DNA of 64,000 nt from Methanolobus mangrovi. GTDB lineage: Archaea > Halobacteriota > Methanosarcinia > Methanosarcinales > Methanosarcinaceae. The notes under the pieces are model-generated. The model ran no database searches, was not told the DNA's origin, and saw nothing but the letters and a program-made list of their open reading frames with translations. Location: NCBI RefSeq assembly GCF_031312535.1, contig NZ_CP133594.1:1736001-1800000 (forward strand), written 5' to 3'. The position numbers were made by a program, and so were the translations under genes. This document shows, piece after piece, positions 24,803 to 34,357 of this stretch (positions are counted from its first letter, which is position 1; every line of letters begins with the position of its first letter).

Positions 24803-24968
24803 ATCATTTCACCTTGCTGCGAATATGAAAATATGAAAGTGCCGATCTCGACCAATATATCAGATAAAATGTTAGCATAAGTATATATCTGATTTGATAT
24901 CTGCCTCATTCGGCCAGCACTATTTTTATGTAAAAAGGGAATTTACCTGTACAAATACTTACTGAGAA

Positions 24969-25940
24969 ATGACTGAAAAATCACCAGGAAGGCTAAATAT
25001 GATCAAAACACGACTTCGGGATTTCCTTGTTACAAAAGATGACTGGATCTTTGCAGTTTCCGATTATTTTCATCCACACGGCATCAGATCAACACTAAGA
25101 TACGTACCTGACGAGAATGGTGAGCGCGAACTTAACGGAATGCGCTATAAGAAATATGATTTTGATGTGTCTTTCGACTTCATGCGCAACAACCGTCCCG
25201 AATGGGTGGAGGATGTCCATGTAGTGCCTGAAGACCAGATAAAAAAAGTGCTTCCGCCAACCAGCGCTATTGGAAAACTGTATGATTCCGATAAGAGAGT
25301 GGCCGTTGTTGTAGATACTCTTGAGAAGGCAGGCATCTGCCGGAATATGATGGGCGTTACCGGCTCACTTTTACCAGGACTCCAGAATGAAGGATCAGAT
25401 ATCGATTTTGTGGTCTACGGCGAGCAGTGGTTCATTGCAAGGGATGCGATCGCAAAGGCAAAGACAGAACCAGGACCTATAGACGATATTGATTCGACGA
25501 TGTGGAAAAAGATATACAACAAAAGAATCCCTGAGATCTCATTTGAGGAATTCATCACCCATGAGAAGAGAAAGGGTAACCGTGGAATGGTTGATGGCAC
25601 ATATTTCGACCTCCTCTTTGTCCGTGACTGGGAACAGATAAAAGAGCCTACTTTGAGGGGAAAGGATATCGGAACTATGAAAATAGAAGCTAAGGTCACA
25701 AATGCAGATCTTGCCTTTGACAGCCCTTCAGTATACAAAGTAGAACATGATGAGATAGACCACGTGCTTTCATACACGCACACCTATGCAGGACAGGCGC
25801 TTAAAGGAGAAACTATTGAAGCACAGGGTGTCGTTGAGCAGGTCGGCGACATTAAAAGACTGGTCGTTGGAACTTCCAGAGAACCAAAAGGCGAATGGAT
25901 ACGTTCACTCACGTTACTTGAAAAAGAAGGACTTATTTAA
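24969..25940 (+). CDS. Archaeal nucleotidyltransferase-like protein (COG1665 type)
   Basis: This 323-residue protein contains a minimal nucleotidyltransferase-fold motif, GVTGSLLPGLQNEGSDIDFV (about 120-140, G-S and D-x-D). It resembles predicted archaeal nucleotidyltransferases of COG1665. The N-terminal 110 residues are basic and aromatic. The C-terminal region (about 265-323) looks like a beta barrel with QGVVEQVGDIKRLVVGT. The substrate is unknown; RNA or nucleotide binding is likely. It stands alone, divergent from the amidohydrolase. A second ATG (codon 12) is possible. Confidence 0.7.
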   Translation: MTEKSPGRLNMIKTRLRDFLVTKDDWIFAVSDYFHPHGIRSTLRYVPDENGERELNGMRYKKYDFDVSFDFMRNNRPEWVEDVHVVPEDQIKKVLPPTSAIGKLYDSDKRVAVVVDTLEKAGICRNMMGVTGSLLPGLQNEGSDIDFVVYGEQWFIARDAIAKAKTEPGPIDDIDSTMWKKIYNKRIPEISFEEFITHEKRKGNRGMVDGTYFDLLFVRDWEQIKEPTLRGKDIGTMKIEAKVTNADLAFDSPSVYKVEHDEIDHVLSYTHTYAGQALKGETIEAQGVVEQVGDIKRLVVGTSREPKGEWIRSLTLLEKEGLI

Positions 25941-25965
25941 ATTAAAAAATAAACGATTGGCGGAT

Positions 25966-26283
25966 TTAACCTCCGCCAGTTACCTGTCCAACATCCGCAA
26001 TGCCGTCATCGCCACCACCATAGGTACGCATATAGGATTCAGCATCTGCAATGGAACTGCGTTCGGCCCTTTCTTCTTTAAGATCACTGACATCTGCAAT
26101 AACAAGTGTTTCGGGTTTATAGTAAAGACCCGTAGCGTCCACAAGTACCCAGATGCCGTCCTCATCTTCCTTAAGATCGATAACCTTTCCAACTGTACCG
26201 GTATTCAGGTATCTTACTACAGAGTCAATTACAATTGGGTTTCCGCCCATGTCCAGTGCTTCGATAGTTTTAGAATCTGCCAC
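25966..26283 (-). CDS. Methanogen conserved small protein (DUF2098-like)
   Basis: This 105-residue soluble protein resembles the methanogen-restricted DUF2098 family. It has a short beta-rich domain (about 10-70, VDSVVRYLNTGTVGKVIDL, WVLVDATGLYYKPETLVI) and a flexible C-terminus ending in Gly-rich GGGDDGIADVGQVTGGG. The SH3-like beta pattern suggests a binding module. No catalytic motif is seen. GGAG precedes the start. It is convergent with the 24969 gene and upstream of nothing obvious. Function unknown. Confidence 0.65.
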   Translation of the reverse strand: MADSKTIEALDMGGNPIVIDSVVRYLNTGTVGKVIDLKEDEDGIWVLVDATGLYYKPETLVIADVSDLKEERAERSSIADAESYMRTYGGGDDGIADVGQVTGGG

Positions 26284-26348
26284 AGTGTAACTCCTGTAAT
26301 TTACTCTTTGTAGATTATTATAGATATATGAACCGGATGGAACAATGA

Positions 26349-27305
26349 TTAAGCATCCTGGGATATTTCCAGACGCAGGTCACCAATGGTTGCAACCCTT
26401 TCGGCGAAAGCATTGTGCCTGTGTATACTTTCCTCATTGATCTGCTTGATCGTAATAATTGCCTCATCAGGAAGGTGTTCAAACCCTTTGACAACATTCT
26501 TTGCCATTGTTCTTACACAATCTTCCACAAATTTAGGATTATTATGGGCAGTCTGAACAACCATTGCTTCATCAGAGCGCTTCAAAAGCTCAAATACACT
26601 GGAACTCATGGACCCTTCAATGATCTCAATGATTTTCTCAAGTGACACGAAAACATTACCTTCCACTTCTATGGAGATTATGCCGCGTCCACGCTGGTTG
26701 TGAGTGGCCATTGGAACCCTGTGAAGGAATTCTGCGATATGCTGCCCTTCAACACCAATATTCTCCAGCTCCTTTCTTGCGTTATCCCTCATGATCTCCT
26801 GAGCGCAGGGGCATGCGGTCATTCCCACTACCTCAGCACCAATGAGCTTCTTAACGGCCATTCTCTCAACATCGTCACGCATGGCAATTGCTTCTGCGAA
26901 TATTTCCACGACTTCCTGACATTCCATCTTGGTAGCAGGGGACTCCCTCTTGACCACATACTCACTTTTAAGAATGACCTCAGCACGGCTCGCATATTCA
27001 TGACGAGTCAGGAGACTCTGGGCAACATCGCTGCACAGCTGTTCAATTTCATAAACAGGCATGTTGACTGCTTTTTCAAGTACTTCGTCTACTGCCTCAA
27101 AATTGCGTGACAGATTAGCTCCCTTCAAATGAGAAGGAAGGTCAACGAAGATATCAAAAGTACATATCAGAATAACAGGACGTTTGTCCTTCCTCTTGAT
27201 CTGCACTAGTTTTTTAACATTAGTAACGCCGACACGTGTCAGGTTAATAGGTATCTGGGGCTTGTTAGCCTGTATATCTGGTAGTTTGACAACCGGGACT
27301 TCCAT
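26349..27305 (-). CDS. mptA: GTP cyclohydrolase MptA
   Basis: The ATG at 27305 follows GAGGTCATA. The frame runs 37 codons further upstream without support. The 318-residue protein is the archaeal Fe(II)-dependent GTP cyclohydrolase that starts tetrahydromethanopterin synthesis, homologous to bacterial FolE2. Visible are [20 protein letters not shown], the conserved catalytic [12 protein letters not shown] with Cys and Glu, and [13 protein letters not shown] with the metal-site His. The C-terminal [18 protein letters not shown] is also typical. It is a single gene. Confidence 0.93.
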   Translation of the reverse strand: MEVPVVKLPDIQANKPQIPINLTRVGVTNVKKLVQIKRKDKRPVILICTFDIFVDLPSHLKGANLSRNFEAVDEVLEKAVNMPVYEIEQLCSDVAQSLLTRHEYASRAEVILKSEYVVKRESPATKMECQEVVEIFAEAIAMRDDVERMAVKKLIGAEVVGMTACPCAQEIMRDNARKELENIGVEGQHIAEFLHRVPMATHNQRGRGIISIEVEGNVFVSLEKIIEIIEGSMSSSVFELLKRSDEAMVVQTAHNNPKFVEDCVRTMAKNVVKGFEHLPDEAIITIKQINEESIHRHNAFAERVATIGDLRLEISQDA

Positions 27306-27733
27306 TATTATGACCTCGAAAATCAAAAGATGGTAAACCATTCTATAATGATGGATAGTAATTATATCATGCTGAAAGGGACTCATTACATGTAAAGGTT
27401 GTGTTAAGTCCCCCATATGCTAAAAGAAAACAAAATGGATACGGAAGAATCTTCAAAGTAGAAAACAAGCAACTTAGACTCTATTTACATAAAAGGAATA
27501 CCCATTTTTAAAATCAAGTTTACTTGATAGGTTGCCACATACTGCTCTATAATGTGCCGAGGCTAAAGGGATATATTATAATAATCCTGGCATATTGACC
27601 CGTAATAAACACCTAAATTACGAAAAATGCGCTAAAACAAGAACAAAAGACAACATTAAAAGAAAAATATATATACTGCATATACTAAATACGGTTAGCA
27701 GTGGTAATCGCATAATGATTACGAGGTGACATC
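27306..27733 (+). promoter_or_regulatory. Intergenic region with MC1 promoter and 5' hairpin
   Basis: Most of this gap is AT-rich with no gene. Near the end, AAAAATATATATAC (27663-27676) is a good TATA box. GTAATC (27704-27709) and GATTAC (27717-27722) form a hairpin directly before the GAGGTGAC ribosome site of MC1, close enough to influence initiation. Confidence 0.5.
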
Positions 27734-28024
27734 ATGTCTGAAACAAGAAATTTTGTGTTAAGAGACAAGAAAGGAAATGAACATGGGGTATTCACTGGAA
27801 AACAGCCAAGACAGGCTGCTTTGAAGGTTGCAAACAGAGGAAAAGGAACTAAAAAGAAGCCAGATGACATCAGGCTTCGTGAGCGTGGAACAAAGAAAGT
27901 CCATGTGTTCAAAGGCTGGAAAGAAATGGTCGATGCACCAAAGAACAAGCCAGACTGGATGCCTGACAAGATCAACAAGCCATTTGTTAAGAAAGTCGGT
28001 ATCGAAAAGCTCGAGAAAGTCTGA
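27734..28024 (+). CDS. mc1: Non-histone chromosomal protein MC1
   Basis: This 96-residue basic protein is the small DNA-bending chromatin protein of Methanosarcinaceae. The sequence closely follows known MC1: TRNFVLRDKKGNEHGVFTGK, QPRQAALKVANRGKGTKKKP and RERGTKKVHVFKGW. It wraps and compacts DNA as a monomer. Strong TATA and ribosome sites fit high expression. A terminator follows immediately (28036-28060). It is one of the best lineage markers in the window. Confidence 0.97.
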   Translation: MSETRNFVLRDKKGNEHGVFTGKQPRQAALKVANRGKGTKKKPDDIRLRERGTKKVHVFKGWKEMVDAPKNKPDWMPDKINKPFVKKVGIEKLEKV

Positions 28025-28035
28025 ACTTCATGAGG

Positions 28036-28060
28036 GACCCATTATATGGGTCTTTTTGTT
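28036..28060 (+). terminator. Terminator of MC1
   Basis: A perfect GACCCAT-TAT-ATGGGTC hairpin is followed by TTTTTGTTTT, 11 bases after the MC1 stop. Confidence 0.8.
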
Positions 28061-28194
28061 TTACACACCTTTTTTTACAGATCTACACCCTGCGATAGAA
28101 ATAACTTTTAAATCATCTAACCATATTAATAATAAGCTCCGGAGTTATAGCTACGCAGATACCGGACTTATAATAAAATCGCAGGTATAATATT

Positions 28195-29088
28195 ATGACA
28201 CTTAATCGAGAGAATGTACTGATCGAAGCATTGCCATACATAAGGGACTTCCACGATTCAGTAATGGTGATAAAAGTCGGTGGCCACGCAATGGTCAATC
28301 CCGAGGTGATGAGTGACATCATACAGGATATCGTCCTTCTGAGATTTGTAGGGATACACCCCATCATAGTCCATGGCGGCGGACCTGAAATCTCTGAAAA
28401 GATGAAGCGCATGGGAAAAGAGTCCCAGTTTGTCGGCGGACTGCGAGTTACAGATGATGAAACACTTGAGATCGCGCGCATGGTCCTTGTAGGCAACATA
28501 AATACAGAGATCGTCGCACTCATCGGAAAACATGGTGCTAAAGGAATCGGACTCTCAGGAAAAGATGGGAAGATGATCATAGCAAAGAAAAAGCCATTCC
28601 AGAAAATCATGATTGAAAATGTAGAACATGAAGTGGACCTCGGATGGGTCGGAGATACGGAAATAATCAACCCCGAACTGCTTAACATCCTCATTCGTGA
28701 AGGCTACATACCAGTCATATCACCAATTGCTATGGATATCAGCGGCAAAGCACTTAATATAAATGCAGATACCGTTGCAGGCGACATTGCAGCTGCACTG
28801 AAGGCCAAGAAACTCATCCTCATGACCGATGTGCCCGGATTACTGAGAGACATCAATGACAGAAGCTCACGCATATCAAGGGTTGCAATTGATGAAATTG
28901 ATGACATGGTAGACAGCGGATTGATCTCAGGAGGGATGATACCTAAGATGAGAAGTGCCGCATGTTCAGTAACAAGCGGAGTTGAGAAAATACACATAAT
29001 AGACGGAAGTGTATCACACTCCATTCTGCTTGAACTGTTCACAGATACCGGAATCGGTACAATGGTCTACAAAAAAGAAGATGAGTGA
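28195..29088 (+). CDS. argB: Acetylglutamate kinase
   Basis: This 297-residue amino-acid kinase phosphorylates N-acetylglutamate in arginine synthesis. It shows VIKVGGHAMVNPEVM (about 24-38), IIVHGGGPEIS, KGIGLSGKDGKMI and the C-terminal LISGGMIPKMRSAACSV with the catalytic Lys. Length is typical. It stands alone here, with the ArgA-like acetyltransferase 5.5 kb away. It converges with the archaeosine gene. Confidence 0.94.
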   Translation: MTLNRENVLIEALPYIRDFHDSVMVIKVGGHAMVNPEVMSDIIQDIVLLRFVGIHPIIVHGGGPEISEKMKRMGKESQFVGGLRVTDDETLEIARMVLVGNINTEIVALIGKHGAKGIGLSGKDGKMIIAKKKPFQKIMIENVEHEVDLGWVGDTEIINPELLNILIREGYIPVISPIAMDISGKALNINADTVAGDIAAALKAKKLILMTDVPGLLRDINDRSSRISRVAIDEIDDMVDSGLISGGMIPKMRSAACSVTSGVEKIHIIDGSVSHSILLELFTDTGIGTMVYKKEDE

Positions 29089-29108
29089 AAACTCATCTTA
29101 AATTCATT

Positions 29109-30149
29109 TTAGTCCAGTATAGGACTGCCGAATGAGTGGTCATCAAGTTCCAGAACCTGCTCCCACAGATCCTTACAGTCACATGAAAGATGCTCAAGAC
29201 AGGAAAGGTCCTGTGTGAGCGAGAAGAGCCTGATGGCATCTGCAACGGCATGACTGCATTCCCTGCAGTTACGAGGACCTCTTTTTGAACCTGCACCCAC
29301 AGGATCGGATGTGATTATCATATCAGGGAACTCTTTCTTTGTCCTCTGCAATATATCCACGATACTCCATAACCAGGGAGGACGGTACTGCTTCCTTTCC
29401 CAGAGATATTCCACAAATGTGCCACGCTGGACGTTACAGAGATTAATGGAGAACGTATCCGAATACTCAGCAGCATCACGCACGGTTTTAACAATATCTT
29501 CCAATGCCTCTTTCTCTGACAGGAATAGCGGCTTTAACATGAGATAGGATTTTACTGTTGCACCATTTGCTCTTGCGGCAGTGGCAGCATCGGTGAAGTT
29601 CTTGAAAGTAAAACCTTTGTTGATGGATTGTTTGCGAATTGTATCCGAACTTGTCTCAAGACCCATTGCAACTTCAAATGCCGTGTTCTTGAGAGTACTT
29701 ACACAATCCTTTACACTTTCCTCAGTTACAAATTCCGGACGCGTTTCAGCCAGTACTTTTACGACCCTTTCATCAGCATCAAGTTCACTCAGTATCCTGT
29801 GCCTCACCTCAAGAGGAATCTCGTTCGTATCAAGGAAACTGCCTGAAGTGAATATCTTGACCATGAATGTCTCAAAGTCAGAGGCTTTCCTCATTGCCCG
29901 TGAAAGCTGGGCCATCAAGTCATCATCAGACGGAGCGGTCTGGGCACTATCATAGACATAGCCGCACATGGTACAGCCTCCTGCCTTACCCCACCAGCAT
30001 CCGGATGTCTTAAAGATAATCGTGATGGTGTCTACCTGCTCAGTGCCGAGAAGGTCCTTCCCGGTCCACACAGCAGCAGGCTCATCGGAACGAGAGGGTT
30101 TTACCTTCTGACGATTACGGATATCAAGAACTGCTTTATTTAGTGACAT
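29109..30149 (-). CDS. raSEA: Archaeosine synthase radical-SAM subunit RaSEA
   Basis: This 346-residue protein matches the archaeal radical-SAM family that, with ArcS, completes archaeosine at position 15 of tRNA. The iron-sulfur motif is the unusual CWWGKAGGCTMCGY (about 50-63), not the plain CxxxCxxC. Other parts are FTSGSFLDTNEIP and the C-terminal CRECSHAVADAIRLFSL with further Cys, likely metal ligands. It is a single gene, divergent from nothing nearby and downstream of GMP synthetase in the same direction. The gap of 32 bases makes co-transcription possible. Confidence 0.82.
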   Translation of the reverse strand: MSLNKAVLDIRNRQKVKPSRSDEPAAVWTGKDLLGTEQVDTITIIFKTSGCWWGKAGGCTMCGYVYDSAQTAPSDDDLMAQLSRAMRKASDFETFMVKIFTSGSFLDTNEIPLEVRHRILSELDADERVVKVLAETRPEFVTEESVKDCVSTLKNTAFEVAMGLETSSDTIRKQSINKGFTFKNFTDAATAARANGATVKSYLMLKPLFLSEKEALEDIVKTVRDAAEYSDTFSINLCNVQRGTFVEYLWERKQYRPPWLWSIVDILQRTKKEFPDMIITSDPVGAGSKRGPRNCRECSHAVADAIRLFSLTQDLSCLEHLSCDCKDLWEQVLELDDHSFGSPILD

Positions 30150-30181
30150 TTGCCTGAACTCTTAGTATATAGATGTAATAT

Positions 30182-31096
30182 TCACTCGAATTCAATTGTA
30201 GCTGGTGGTTTTGGAGTCAGGTCATACAGAACCCTTGCAACAGATGGTATTTCTGCAGTTATCCTTGATTCGATCTTTCTAAGAACATTCCATGGAAGCT
30301 CCATTGCTTCTGCAGTCATGCCGTCTCTAGAACCTACTGCCCTTACAGCAACTATCCAGCCGTGTACCCTCACATCGCCTTTAACGCCGGTGCCCTTACC
30401 AACTATTGCAGCAAAGGTCTGCCATGGGTGGAATTGCTCTACAAGCTCTTCCTCAACAATTGCATTGGCTTCTCTTACGGCATCTACAAGCTCCTCAGTG
30501 ACCTTGCCGACAATCCTTACTGAAAGACCGGGACCGGGGAAAGGCATCCTTTCGGAGATCTCATGAGGGAGTTCCAGTGCACGAGCAACCTCACGGACCT
30601 CATCCTTATACAGATCATCTATTGGTTCCACGATTGCCTTGAAATCCATAACTGAAGGAAGACCGCCTACGTTGTGGTGTGATTTTATACCACCCTCAGA
30701 TTCGATCCTGTCAGGATAAATGGTTCCCTGAATTAGATATTCGGCTTTGAGTAATTTTGCTTCATCCTCAAAGACACGTATAAAGGTTTCACCGACTGCC
30801 TTACGCTTTTCTTCAGGGTCCTCGATACCTGCAAGTGCTGAAAGGAAACGGTCCTTTGCATCTACTACCTGAAGATTCATATCTGAGAAAATTTCCTTTA
30901 TTCTCTCAGTTTCACCTTTTCGCATAAGGCCAGTGTCTATGTAGATAGGCGTCAGCTTATCACCAATAGCACGATGTGCGAGGATAGCACAAACTGAACT
31001 GTCCACGCCTCCGGAAAGTGCTATAATGGCAGGACCATCGATCTGCTTCTGAATCTTTTCTATCGCTTTAGGAATGAATTTGTCTACTTTTACCAT
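30182..31096 (-). CDS. guaAB: GMP synthase, ATP pyrophosphatase subunit
   Basis: The start at 31096 (MVKVDKF) follows GGAG. An ATG five codons earlier overlaps that site. The 304-residue subunit adenylates XMP and uses ammonia to form GMP. It shows the PP-loop [15 protein letters not shown] (about 29-43), [25 protein letters not shown] and the C-terminal [17 protein letters not shown]. The glutaminase subunit is encoded 23 kb away at 54234-54803, the split-gene arrangement usual in archaea. Confidence 0.93.
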   Translation of the reverse strand: MVKVDKFIPKAIEKIQKQIDGPAIIALSGGVDSSVCAILAHRAIGDKLTPIYIDTGLMRKGETERIKEIFSDMNLQVVDAKDRFLSALAGIEDPEEKRKAVGETFIRVFEDEAKLLKAEYLIQGTIYPDRIESEGGIKSHHNVGGLPSVMDFKAIVEPIDDLYKDEVREVARALELPHEISERMPFPGPGLSVRIVGKVTEELVDAVREANAIVEEELVEQFHPWQTFAAIVGKGTGVKGDVRVHGWIVAVRAVGSRDGMTAEAMELPWNVLRKIESRITAEIPSVARVLYDLTPKPPATIEFE

Positions 31097-31298
31097 GAAT
31101 GAGAACTCCAAATATAGGATTTAGGATTTTTAGGGATTTTACCCTGAGATGGTATTTCGTACTTATTAATGCTCTCCCGGACATAAGAGCCTTACCAGAG
31201 ATAAACAAACAAAAATCCATCAAACACTTTCACCCTGCTTACCAGACAATTAAATACACCGGCTACATATATGCAGGAAAAACAAGTATGGATTAAAG

Positions 31299-33389
31299 AT
31301 GCATAAGACCCTCCGGAAGTACTTTGGATATTCTGATTTTCGTCCCCTTCAGGAAGACATCATTAACGATGTCCTTAATGACAGGGACACTTTTGTGCTT
31401 ATGCCAACTGGCGGAGGCAAGTCACTTTGCTACCAGATTCCGGCCCTGCTCAAAGATGGCATTACAGTAGTTGTTTCACCCCTTATATCCCTCATGAAGG
31501 ACCAGGTCGACAGCCTCAAGGAAAACGGTGTCGATGCAGCATACCTTAACAGTACCCTGAAACCTGCAGAATCCAGGAGAATATATGAGGAACTGAAAAG
31601 GGGCGAGATAAAGATACTGTATGTGGCCCCTGAAAGGCTGACAATGTCAAGTACCATCACGCTTCTGAAAAGCCTGAATGTCAGTCTTTTCGCAATTGAC
31701 GAGAGTCATTGCATTTCTGAGTGGGGGCATGATTTCAGGCCAGAGTATCGAAGACTCAATTTCCTGAAGAAAAAGTTCCCTGAAGTACCTATCGTTGCAC
31801 TTACCGCAACAGCTACACCAAAAGTCAGGGAAGACACCATTAATCAGCTTGGTATCAAGCACGGCAAAACATATATTGCAAGTTTTGATCGTGCAAACCT
31901 TTTCTACCGTGTCAGAGCAAAGAAGGACACATATGATAATTTACTCCAATACCTGAGAAAGAAGAGAGGAGAAAGCGGTATAATCTACTGCCAGAGTCGC
32001 AAGACAGTTGACAGTCTTACTAATAAACTCAAAAAAGACGGCTTCAATGCCCTCCCATACCATGCCGGCCTTAAAGACACCCAGCGAGCAAAGAACCAGG
32101 AGATGTTCATAAAGGACAGAGTCGATATCATCGTTGCCACCATTGCCTTTGGAATGGGAATCGACAAACCCAATGTCCGTTTTGTTATCCACTACGACCT
32201 GCCTAAAAACCTTGAAAGCTATTACCAGGAAACAGGCAGAGGTGGAAGGGATGGCCTTGAATGTGAATGTGTGCTTTTTTTCAGTCACGGTGACAGGTAC
32301 AAGATAGAGTATTTCATCAAACAGAAGGACAAGAAGGAAGAGAGGGACATCGCCCTTAAGCAACTCAGCGAAATGGTGGACTACTGTGAAAGCAATATCT
32401 GTCGCAGGAAAGTGTTGCTCAGGTATTTCGGAGAAGAGACACAGGAAGATAATTGCGGGAAATGTGATGTCTGCCTCCAGCCACGTATAGAGGTTGACGG
32501 AACCAATGATGCGAAACTGCTTATCAATTGTATAAAGGAACTTGACCAGAGATTTGGCATGAATCATGTCATTGATGTGCTTACAGGTAGCCGGGCAAAG
32601 AAGATCACAGACAAGAAACATCATCTTCTCAAACACTTTGGCCAGGGCGACATGTACACTAAAGCCACCTGGCTGGATATGACCCGGGACATGGTCAGGC
32701 AGGATGTTATCAAAGTGGAAGGTGCACGTTACCCACTCCTCAAACTAAACAGCAAGAGTGAGGAAGTCCTGTCCGGCAAGCGAATGGTGACATTTACAAG
32801 AAGTGAGGATGATGAATGCCAGGCAGATTATGAACCAGTGGAATTTGTACCGGAAAAGATGGAAAGAGCTGAGCGGCCAGCTTCTGCTTCACACAGGAAG
32901 GTCAGCAATGACCCTGACGGGGAGCTTTTTGATAAACTGAAAGAACTGCGTGTATTACTGGCCCAAATGCAGGATGTTCCTCCATATATCGTATTTGCTG
33001 ACACTAGCCTTCGGCAAATGGCTTCCCGAAAGCCCAGAACCAGTGAAGAACTGCTGAAAATTACCGGTGTTGGAGAATACAAGCTCAAGAAGTACGGAGA
33101 TCGCTTCCTGAAAGAGATTGAAAGACATTGTGAAGAACTGGAAGAAAATGAGAAGGCACCAGTTAAAAAGAAACTTCCTGAACCAGGCATCCAGAAGAAA
33201 ACGGCCAGCAGGGCCACACCGCCATCAACTCCGAAACCAAAGCTTGAAAAGGAAATGTTACTCAGGACAATGGATGCTCTTCAGGATGAACTTGTAAAAA
33301 TGATAAAAGATAAACTGGGCGGGGTTTTTTCCGACGAGGAAATAAGAATGGCGTATCAATCCCTTATCAGGGATGATAGCACGAAATAG
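31299..33389 (+). CDS. recQ: RecQ-family DNA helicase
   Basis: This 696-residue protein has Walker A LMPTGGGKSLCYQIP (about 33-47), Walker B IDESHCISEWGHDFRPEYR (DESH in place of the common DEAH), motif VI QETGRGGRDG, a Zn-binding RQC region (CESNICRRKVLLRYFGE, CGKCDVC) and an HRDC domain (about 540-610, VPPYIVFADTSLRQMASRKP). A Lys/Pro-rich linker and a short C-terminal helix extend it past the bacterial length. It acts on recombination and fork intermediates. RecQ is scattered in archaea and common in Methanosarcinales. Bacterial origin is known for the family there. No nearby partner gene is seen. Confidence 0.93.
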   Translation: MHKTLRKYFGYSDFRPLQEDIINDVLNDRDTFVLMPTGGGKSLCYQIPALLKDGITVVVSPLISLMKDQVDSLKENGVDAAYLNSTLKPAESRRIYEELKRGEIKILYVAPERLTMSSTITLLKSLNVSLFAIDESHCISEWGHDFRPEYRRLNFLKKKFPEVPIVALTATATPKVREDTINQLGIKHGKTYIASFDRANLFYRVRAKKDTYDNLLQYLRKKRGESGIIYCQSRKTVDSLTNKLKKDGFNALPYHAGLKDTQRAKNQEMFIKDRVDIIVATIAFGMGIDKPNVRFVIHYDLPKNLESYYQETGRGGRDGLECECVLFFSHGDRYKIEYFIKQKDKKEERDIALKQLSEMVDYCESNICRRKVLLRYFGEETQEDNCGKCDVCLQPRIEVDGTNDAKLLINCIKELDQRFGMNHVIDVLTGSRAKKITDKKHHLLKHFGQGDMYTKATWLDMTRDMVRQDVIKVEGARYPLLKLNSKSEEVLSGKRMVTFTRSEDDECQADYEPVEFVPEKMERAERPASASHRKVSNDPDGELFDKLKELRVLLAQMQDVPPYIVFADTSLRQMASRKPRTSEELLKITGVGEYKLKKYGDRFLKEIERHCEELEENEKAPVKKKLPEPGIQKKTASRATPPSTPKPKLEKEMLLRTMDALQDELVKMIKDKLGGVFSDEEIRMAYQSLIRDDSTK

Positions 33390-33403
33390 ATATTCGAATT
33401 CAA

Positions 33404-33532
33404 TTATTCACAGGTATCCAGCAGGTGACGTTTTGGGCGAACCCTTGAGTCTCCAGGATGTATCGGGGAAACTTTTGCTTCCTTTTCATCGTCTTTTTTC
33501 TGCATTTTATCTTCAGGAGTCTTTTTTTCCAT
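33404..33532 (-). CDS. Small highly charged protein (42 aa)
   Basis: The ATG at 33532 follows GGAGGT by 6 bases, one of the best ribosome sites in the window. The product starts MEKKTPEDKMQKKDDEKEA and ends RPKRHLLDTCE. It is Lys/Asp/Glu-rich and probably disordered. It lies in the 208-base gap between recQ and the peptidase gene, on the opposite strand to recQ. I do not recognise it. The ribosome site and non-random composition are the only support. Confidence 0.5.
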   Translation of the reverse strand: MEKKTPEDKMQKKDDEKEAKVSPIHPGDSRVRPKRHLLDTCE

Positions 33533-33597
33533 AGAACCTACCTCCAATTAATAAGTTAGAGGTAAGGATATTAAAAGTTAATGAAAAAAGAAGCAAT

Positions 33598-34356
33598 TCA
33601 CATCATCATGAATTGAATTGTAAGGTAAAATATGAGGTCACCGAATACAACTGCAGTAATAAAACCGGCAGTTATAGGAATCATAAATGGGAGTCCGGGA
33701 GTTATCCACACACCATCCTTCACTTTACCTTCTTTCTGGTAGCCTTTCAGCTCTGAAATAACGTTAGATGTAAGTTCAGTACCTGACCTTGAGAATTTGA
33801 ACTCGATACCGGCCTTTGTCCTGCTATATGACTCGATCATACGGAAATGCCCTTTTTCCAGCTTTGAGATCGGTGTGATGTAACCTATGAACATATAGAG
33901 GGGACGCTTCAGCGACTCCGATGGATTTTTTATCAGGTTGTACAGGAACAGCCCAATAGGAACTATAATCGTGAGTATTATAGAATTCCCAAACACGCTG
34001 AATGCAAACAAGTTGATTAACGGAACTCCATCAAGCGGAAGTGAAGTTGAACCTATCGTAATAAGCGGGTACGTAGGGATAATCAGCGAAATGACCATCA
34101 ACACCTTTGCATCCGCTCCTCCGAAGGCACCAAACTGGAAAAGCATGTACACAAAAGCAAAGATGAATATGAATGATAGGATGTTGCGTATAAGATATGG
34201 AAATCCGTATGTCATGAGATCGTACACTATAAAGATGAATCCGACACCGAACATCATGACCCATACTTCATTTGCTACACGGCGGGTTTTAATATCAGCA
34301 TAACAGGCATACAGTAAAAAAGGCATGCATGCAAGAACTTTCAGTATTTCGATCAT
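33598..34356 (-). CDS. Archaeal prepilin/preflagellin peptidase, A24 family
   Basis: This 252-residue aspartic membrane peptidase cuts the signal of type IV pilin-like or archaellin proteins. The catalytic Asp pair is seen in YADIKTRRVANEVW (about 20-33) and FGAFGGADAKVLM (about 78-90, G-G-A-D). Six membrane segments are predicted, with a soluble C-terminal part between the last two (about 150-215). The gene begins two bases after the stop of the Hps-RraA gene and is translated with it. Substrates are not in the window. Confidence 0.85.
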   Translation of the reverse strand: MIEILKVLACMPFLLYACYADIKTRRVANEVWVMMFGVGFIFIVYDLMTYGFPYLIRNILSFIFIFAFVYMLFQFGAFGGADAKVLMVISLIIPTYPLITIGSTSLPLDGVPLINLFAFSVFGNSIILTIIVPIGLFLYNLIKNPSESLKRPLYMFIGYITPISKLEKGHFRMIESYSRTKAGIEFKFSRSGTELTSNVISELKGYQKEGKVKDGVWITPGLPFMIPITAGFITAVVFGDLIFYLTIQFMMM

Positions 34357-34357
34357 T

